A stretch of 8,403 nucleotides of DNA from contig JAABPT010000034.1 of assembly GCA_011391855.1 (NCBI GenBank), positions 1 to 8,403 of the forward strand, read 5' to 3'. The stretch is from Burkholderiales bacterium (GTDB taxonomy: Bacteria > Pseudomonadota > Gammaproteobacteria > Burkholderiales > Burkholderiaceae_C). Within the stretch, counting starts at the first letter, position 1. Every line of letters starts with the position of its first letter. Shown here piece after piece: positions 5,131 through 8,403 of this stretch. The notes beneath the pieces are model-generated. The model saw only the letters and a program-made list of their open reading frames with translations. It ran no database searches and was not told where the DNA came from. A program made the translations under genes and the position numbers.

Positions 5131-6672
5131 TCAGTCGCCCAGGTCGAACTTCACGCCCTGCGCCAGCGGCAGCGTGGTGCCGTAGTTGATGGTGTTGGTG
5201 GCGCGGCGCATATAGGCCTTCCAGCAGTCGGAGCCGGCTTCGCGGCCGCCGCCGGTTTCCTTTTCGCCGCCGAAGGCGCCGCCGATCTCGGCGCCCGACG
5301 GACCGATATTGACATTGGCGATGCCGCAGTCGGAGCCTTGCACCGACAGGAAACGCTCCGCCTCGCGCAGGTCCAGCGTGAAGATGGAAGACGACAGGCC
5401 CGCGCCCACCGCGTTGTGCAGCGCCACGGCCTCGTCGAAGTCGCGGTATCTCACCACGTAGAGGATGGGCGCAAAGGTCTCGTGCAGCATCGGCCCGGCC
5501 TGCGCCGGCATCTCCACCAGTGCCGGCGCCACGTAGTGCGCGTCGGGGCAGGCGGCCCCGTGCTGGCGTTCGCCGCCGGTGACGGTGGCGCCCAGCGCGC
5601 GCGCCTCGTCCAGTGCGCGCTGCATGCCGCGGTACGCGGCTGCGTCGATGAGCGGGCCGACCAGCGTACCTTCCTGCAGCGGATTGCCGATGACCACCTG
5701 GCCATAGGCGCGCTTCAGCCGCGGCAGCAGCGCTTCGTAGACGGTTTCGTGCACGATCAGCCGCCGCAGCGTGGTGCAGCGCTGGCCGGCCGTGCCCATG
5801 GCGGCGAAGGCGATGCCGCGCAGCGCCAGGTCCAGGTCGGCCGAGGGCGCCACGATGGCGGCGTTGTTGCCACCCAGTTCCAGGATGGCGCGCGCAAACC
5901 GCGCTGCCAGCCGTGGGCCCACGGCGCGGCCCATGGCGGTGGAGCCGGTGGCCGAAACCAGCGCCACGCGCGGGTCGTCCACCAGCGCTTCGCCCACCGC
6001 GCGCGCGCCCTGCACCACCACCGACAGGCCAGCCGGCGCCTCGACCCCGAAACGCGCCCGCGCAAGCTCGAACAAGGCCTGCACCGCCAGCGCGGTGAGC
6101 GGCGTCTTCTCCGAGGGTTTCCACACGCAGGCGTTGCCGCACACCAGCGCCAGCGCTGCATTCCACGACCACACCGCCACCGGAAAGTTGAAGGCCGAGA
6201 CGATGCCCACCACGCCCAGCGGATGCCAGGTCTCCATCATGCGGTGGTCGGCACGCTCGGTGGCGATGGTCAGGCCATGGAGCTGGCGCGACAGGCCGAC
6301 CGCGAAGTCGCAGATGTCGATCATCTCCTGCACCTCGCCCAGGCCTTCGCTGCCGATCTTGCCCACTTCGATGGACACCAGCCGGCCCAGCGCCGCCTTG
6401 TGCGTGCGCAACTCCTCGCCCAGCAGCCGCACCAGTTCGCCGCGGCGCGGCGCCGGCACGGTGCGCCAGGCCAGCCAGGCATGGTGGGCCCCGGCCACGG
6501 CCTGGGCCACCCCGGCCGGCGGCGTTTCGGGCACCTGGCCGATGGCTTCGCCGTTGACGGGCGAGCGCACGGTCAGCGTGCCGCCTTGCCATGCGGCCGC
6601 GGGCACGCCGAGTTGGCCGAGCAGGCTGGCGACTTCGGTACCGAGCTGGGGAGCGACGAAGCTGGAGGTCAT
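5131..6672 (-). CDS. amaB: ALDH7/antiquitin-type aldehyde dehydrogenase, likely aminoadipate-semialdehyde dehydrogenase
   Basis: The 513-residue product is a full-length NAD-dependent aldehyde dehydrogenase. Asn162 (FNFPVAVWSWN) and Lys185 (WKPSEKT) shape the cofactor and oxyanion sites, Glu265 (LELGGNN) is the general base, Cys299 (GQRCTT) the nucleophile, and ETF 398-400 binds the ribose. The helix GEVQEMIDICDFAVGLSR and the C-terminal GPSGAEIGGAFGGEKETGGGREAGSD are signatures of the antiquitin (ALDH7/AmaB) family. This family oxidises alpha-aminoadipic semialdehyde/piperideine-6-carboxylate to aminoadipate in lysine catabolism; Arg298 next to the nucleophile matches the substrate-binding Arg of that group. 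ATG 6672 gives the family N-terminus; GTG 6684 with AGGA 5 nt upstream is a possible alternative adding four residues. A 5-bp hairpin (5111-5126) follows the stop, then a lipoprotein gene. No other lysine-pathway gene is present, so the substrate is inferred from family only. Confidence 0.93.
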   Translation of the reverse strand: MTSSFVAPQLGTEVASLLGQLGVPAAAWQGGTLTVRSPVNGEAIGQVPETPPAGVAQAVAGAHHAWLAWRTVPAPRRGELVRLLGEELRTHKAALGRLVSIEVGKIGSEGLGEVQEMIDICDFAVGLSRQLHGLTIATERADHRMMETWHPLGVVGIVSAFNFPVAVWSWNAALALVCGNACVWKPSEKTPLTALAVQALFELARARFGVEAPAGLSVVVQGARAVGEALVDDPRVALVSATGSTAMGRAVGPRLAARFARAILELGGNNAAIVAPSADLDLALRGIAFAAMGTAGQRCTTLRRLIVHETVYEALLPRLKRAYGQVVIGNPLQEGTLVGPLIDAAAYRGMQRALDEARALGATVTGGERQHGAACPDAHYVAPALVEMPAQAGPMLHETFAPILYVVRYRDFDEAVALHNAVGAGLSSSIFTLDLREAERFLSVQGSDCGIANVNIGPSGAEIGGAFGGEKETGGGREAGSDCWKAYMRRATNTINYGTTLPLAQGVKFDLGD

Positions 6673-6817
6673 GACGCGGTCCACGAAATTCCTGAAGGGG
6701 TGAGTGTGCCCGCAGTCCGTTCCATTCCGCCATCTGCACCGGCGCTGCGCTGGCTCAATCCGGGACGGCGGATCTGGCACCAGAATACAGACATTGATGC
6801 CACCTGCGAGTGCAGCC
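6673..6817. promoter_or_regulatory. Divergent promoter region between amaB and the USP gene
   Basis: This 145-bp stretch must drive both genes. The most A/T-rich part is near 6781-6797. On the minus strand it reads TGTATTCT, where TATTCT is a four-of-six -10 match with an upstream TG; on the plus strand AATACA or TACAGA could serve. Neither has a good -35. A lone TTGAT at 6794-6798 resembles an FNR half-site but lacks the partner half. Exact start sites cannot be set by eye. Confidence 0.35.
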
Positions 6818-7285
6818 ATGTACCACAAGATCCTCGTTCCGATCGACGGCAGCCCGACCGCCCTGCGCGGTTTCGAGGAGGCCGTCGCGCTGGCACGCGC
6901 CCTGGGCTCCAGGCTGGTGCTGCTGCACGTTATCGACACCTTCCCGATGGCGGTGGAGATGGTGCCCACCACCACCTGGCAGGAAGTCAGCGACGGCCTG
7001 CGCAAGCAGGGCGAAGCCCTGCTCGCCAAGGCCAGCGAGACGGCCGCCAACCATGGCGTGGCCGCCGAGACGCGGCTCGTCGAGGCCCACACCGAACGCG
7101 TGGCCGACACCATCGTGCAGGAAGCGCGCGACGCCGACTGCGACTTGGTGGTGATGGGCACACACGGCCGGCGCGGCTTCAACCGCGTGCTGATGGGCAG
7201 CGACGCCGAAATCGTGGTGCGCCACTGCCCGCTGCCGGTGCTGCTGGTTCGGCACCCCGACGCGCACCACGCCCATCCCGCCTGA
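6818..7285 (+). CDS. Universal stress protein, ATP-binding UspA type
   Basis: The 155-residue product is a single-domain cytoplasmic universal stress protein. It starts with the strand MYHKILVPIDGS, where Asp10 normally contacts the adenine nucleotide. It ends with the nucleotide loop Gly114-x2-Gly117-x9-Gly127-Ser128 (in GTHGRRG and MGSDAE), followed by CPLPVLLVR. That full G-2X-G-9X-G-S pattern marks the ATP-binding class, as in MJ0577, rather than the non-binding UspA class. Such proteins form dimers and help survival under starvation, oxidative stress or low oxygen; the exact role here is not shown. The C-terminal tail is His-rich (HPDAHHAHPA). ATG 6818 is chosen because the conserved first strand begins two residues later; an in-frame ATG 6797 would add seven residues. 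It is divergent from amaB and convergent with the host-attachment gene. Confidence 0.93.
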   Translation: MYHKILVPIDGSPTALRGFEEAVALARALGSRLVLLHVIDTFPMAVEMVPTTTWQEVSDGLRKQGEALLAKASETAANHGVAAETRLVEAHTERVADTIVQEARDADCDLVVMGTHGRRGFNRVLMGSDAEIVVRHCPLPVLLVRHPDAHHAHPA

Positions 7286-7298
7286 GATTGCGGGCGGC

Positions 7299-7320
7299 GC
7301 GGCGGGCTCGTGCCCGCCGC
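7299..7320. terminator. Strong hairpin between convergent USP and host-attachment genes
   Basis: Perfect 9-bp arms GCGGCGGGC (7299-7307) and GCCCGCCGC (7312-7320) enclose a TCGT loop, 13 nt after the USP stop. The all-G/C stem between two convergent genes fits a shared bidirectional terminator, but neither strand has a T tract. A further copy of CGGCGGGC at 7335-7342 could pair instead with the same arm. Confidence 0.45.
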
Positions 7321-7348
7321 CGGCAGACGCCAGACGGCGGGCAGCCGT

Positions 7349-7846
7349 TCAGTCGACAGCCATCGACATGGACACGCCGGCTTCCTGCAGCGCCTCGGCC
7401 ACCCGGTGCTCGAGCTCGGCGCCGTCGTACGCCGTGAGGTCCAGCGCCACGGCCACCTGCAAGATCTTGCGGGTGGCGCCGCTCAGTTCCTTGTTCAACT
7501 CACCCAGGAAGGGGTTGGAAGCCATCACCGCCAGGCGCGGATAACGCCGCGTCAGCGCCAGCACCTCCATGCGCTGCGCCAGTTCGCGCGCAAAGACAGC
7601 GTGTTCCTTCTGGTGCGGGTCGGTGTGCGGCGGGAAGGCGGTGCTCGCGACACCCTTGTGGGCGTGCCCGGGCCGGTCGTGGCCCAGGGCCTGACCTTTC
7701 AGCCGCGCCTGCGGGTGCACGAAGCTGGCGGTCTCGCGCATGGCGCCGTTCTCGGCGTCGCGCTCGAACAGGCGCGCGCGCGAGGCGTTGGCCACCAGCA
7801 CGGCCTCGAACGGCTGCACGGGCCGTATGGGTTTGATCAACATCAT
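7349..7846 (-). CDS. Host attachment family protein (baeRF-like)
   Basis: The product of up to 165 residues belongs to the 'protein required for attachment to host cells' family (PF10116). It begins with the typical strand FEAVLVANASRARLFERD, followed by a basic/His-rich variable loop (KGQALGHDRPGHAHKG). Then come a helix with EHAVFARELAQRME, the strand-helix RLAVMASNPFLGELNKELS and the C-terminal LQVAVALDLTAYDGAELEHRV. The family name comes from an old Agrobacterium phenotype. Later comparative work places these proteins with bacterial relatives of the archaeal/eukaryotic release factor eRF1 fold (baeRF), suggesting a ribosome or RNA-related stress role; this is not proved. No signal peptide is present. 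AAGGAG lies 5 nt before ATG 7846 and 8 nt before ATG 7843, so the second Met is at least as likely. It converges with the stress protein gene. Confidence 0.88.
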   Translation of the reverse strand: MMLIKPIRPVQPFEAVLVANASRARLFERDAENGAMRETASFVHPQARLKGQALGHDRPGHAHKGVASTAFPPHTDPHQKEHAVFARELAQRMEVLALTRRYPRLAVMASNPFLGELNKELSGATRKILQVAVALDLTAYDGAELEHRVAEALQEAGVSMSMAVD

Positions 7847-8095
7847 GGCGTCTCCTTCCTTGGCCCATGGGCCGTTACATCGATTCGAATCTCAGGCGCT
7901 GCTGCAGCGCGCCGCCCGCGTCTCCGGCGCGCATGGGCTTCGTTGGATGTCGTCATGGCCGGCCATCGAGCAGCTTCATGCGTACCTTAAACGGCAGAGC
8001 GCAAGACGACTTTGAGCAAGCGCAAGCCACCCCGTCGGATACAGCCGAAAGAGGGCCGACGCACGCGAAAATTCCCGGGCCGGACCCGACCTGGG

Positions 8096-8154
8096 GTTGA
8101 GAGCACTCAACGGCCGTTCATGCCCGTGCTGGCAGGCTTGCCTGCATGGCAAGC
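8096..8154 (+). promoter_or_regulatory. Structured leader before the capA-like gene
   Basis: Two hairpins stand in tandem: GTTGAG-AGCA-CTCAAC (8096-8111) and GCTTGCC-TGCAT-GGCAAGC (8136-8154). The second has an alternative pairing, GCAGGC (8132-8137) with GCCTGC (8140-8145). Neither has a T run. A 9-bp direct repeat GGCTGCACC follows at 8155-8163 and 8176-8184, the second copy joining the ribosome binding site to the start codon. This could be a regulatory leader; there is no match to a riboswitch I know. Confidence 0.3.
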
Positions 8155-8171
8155 GGCTGCACCGCTTCGCC

Positions 8172-8177
8172 AGGAGG
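8172..8177 (+). promoter_or_regulatory. Consensus ribosome binding site of the capA-like gene
   Basis: AGGAGG is a perfect Shine-Dalgarno core, 7 nt before ATG 8185, and fixes that start. Confidence 0.85.
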
Positions 8178-8184
8178 CTGCACC

Positions 8185-8403
8185 ATGGACACCATCACGA
8201 TCCTGCTCACCGGCGACGTCATGACCGGCCGCGGCATCGACCAGGTGCTGCCGCACCCCAGTTCGCCGATGCTGTTCGAGCCGCACATCCGCGACGCACG
8301 CGACTACGTGCGGCTGGCGGAGCAGAAATGCGGGCCGATCGAGCACGCGCTGGCCTGCGAGGACCTCTGGGGCGACGCGCTGGACGAGATGCAGCGCTTG
8401 GCG
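8185..8403 (+). CDS. CapA-type metallophosphatase-fold protein, N-terminal part
   Basis: Only the first 73 codons are inside the window; the gene runs off the right edge. The N-terminal strand and loop TITILLTGDVMTGRGIDQVL carry the GDVM motif, with Asp11 as the expected metal ligand of the calcineurin-like fold. The following LPHPSSPMLFEP, ARDYVRLAEQKCGPIE and later helix match the PGA_cap/CapA family (PF09587). CapA proteins are linked to poly-gamma-glutamate capsule synthesis or export, but many proteobacterial members stand alone and lack capBC partners, so the role is uncertain. There is no signal peptide at the N-terminus, so it is predicted cytoplasmic. The consensus ribosome binding site predicts good expression. 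Confidence 0.85.
   Translation, partial: MDTITILLTGDVMTGRGIDQVLPHPSSPMLFEPHIRDARDYVRLAEQKCGPIEHALACEDLWGDALDEMQRLA

Larger units (their letters stand above)
7847..8184. other. 338-nt intergenic region with palindromes and leader hairpins
   Basis: The left part is the upstream region of the minus-strand host-attachment gene. It holds perfect palindromes at 7862-7873 (GGCCCATGGGCC), 7882-7891 (GATTCGAATC) and 7955-7966 (ATGGCCGGCCAT). The right part is the leader of the capA-like gene, with hairpins at 8096-8111 and 8136-8154. The open plus frames through here encode basic or Pro-rich sequence with no start signal or domain, so I see no gene. Confidence 0.5.

Noticed and set aside
6774..6796. 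Sigma-54-like GG...GC promoter (TGGCAC) upstream of the stress protein gene
   Set aside because: The GC element at the required spacing is absent (CA instead).
6794..6807. FNR-like site (TTGAT) upstream of the stress protein gene
   Set aside because: Only one half-site is present; the expected ATCAA at the proper spacing is missing.
6673..7182. 170-residue N-terminal extension of the ALDH
   Set aside because: It would lie antisense to the universal stress protein; the ALDH family N-terminus begins at ATG 6672 and the product is then a normal 513 residues.
4966..7437. 823-codon plus-strand open frame across the aldehyde dehydrogenase
   Set aside because: It is antisense to a complete ALDH with catalytic Glu, Cys and cofactor motifs and runs out of frame through the USP gene; its product is His/Arg/Gly-rich with no domain.
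8012..8224. 70-codon ORF with a very basic N-terminus (MSKRKPPRR) starting at TTG 8012
   Set aside because: No Shine-Dalgarno, Pro/Arg-rich composition typical of off-frame reading, and it overlaps the start of the capA-like gene in another frame.
1..8403. CRISPR array, tRNA, rRNA, insertion sequence or phage genes
   Set aside because: No regularly spaced repeats, cloverleaf sequences, transposase or phage motifs were seen on either strand.

Overview
The window is GC-rich chromosomal DNA (about 70% G+C, genes strongly biased to G/C in the third codon position). It looks like a beta-proteobacterium of the order Burkholderiales, close to Comamonadaceae or the Rubrivivax/Leptothrix/Ideonella group. 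That placement is inferred from gene content and base composition (AlkC-type glycosylase, antiquitin-like aldehyde dehydrogenase, 'host attachment' family protein, many small lipoproteins); no rRNA or other taxonomic marker is present. The bias leaves very long open frames antisense to real genes, notably opposite the P450 and the aldehyde dehydrogenase; these are not counted as genes.

Left part, plus strand (154-3076): a soluble bacterial cytochrome P450, followed after 19 nt by a two-domain DNA alkylation-repair glycosylase of the AlkC family (HEAT-like repeats plus a C-terminal Ig-like domain), then a small Trp-rich membrane protein with its own ribosome binding site. Middle part: an exported Ala/Pro-rich low-complexity protein on the minus strand (3141-3644), a 357-nt non-coding stretch with GC-rich hairpins and a doubtful small ORF, and a TlpA/ResA-like thiol-disulfide protein on the plus strand (4002-4535). 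The thioredoxin-like gene converges on a lipoprotein with two BamE/SmpA-like modules (4551-5078, minus). That lipoprotein lies 52 nt downstream of an ALDH7/AmaB-type aldehyde dehydrogenase on the same strand (5131-6672).

Right part: divergent from the dehydrogenase is an ATP-binding-type universal stress protein (6818-7285, plus). It converges across a strong hairpin on a 'host attachment' (baeRF-like) protein (7349-7846, minus). A 338-nt non-coding stretch with palindromes and hairpins separates this from the first 73 codons of a CapA-type metallophosphatase-fold protein, cut by the window end (8185-8403).

Functionally the window is a mosaic of short units: damage repair and oxidation (P450/AlkC), envelope and thiol maintenance (Ala/Pro protein, TlpA-like, BamE-like lipoprotein), lysine or aldehyde catabolism (AmaB-like), and stress or translation-linked proteins (USP, host-attachment family). 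There is no CRISPR array, tRNA, rRNA, insertion sequence or phage gene. I see no convincing undescribed multi-gene system. The observations most worth checking are the P450-AlkC pairing, the USP/baeRF neighbourhood, the duplicated BamE-like lipoprotein and the structured leader before the capA-like gene.
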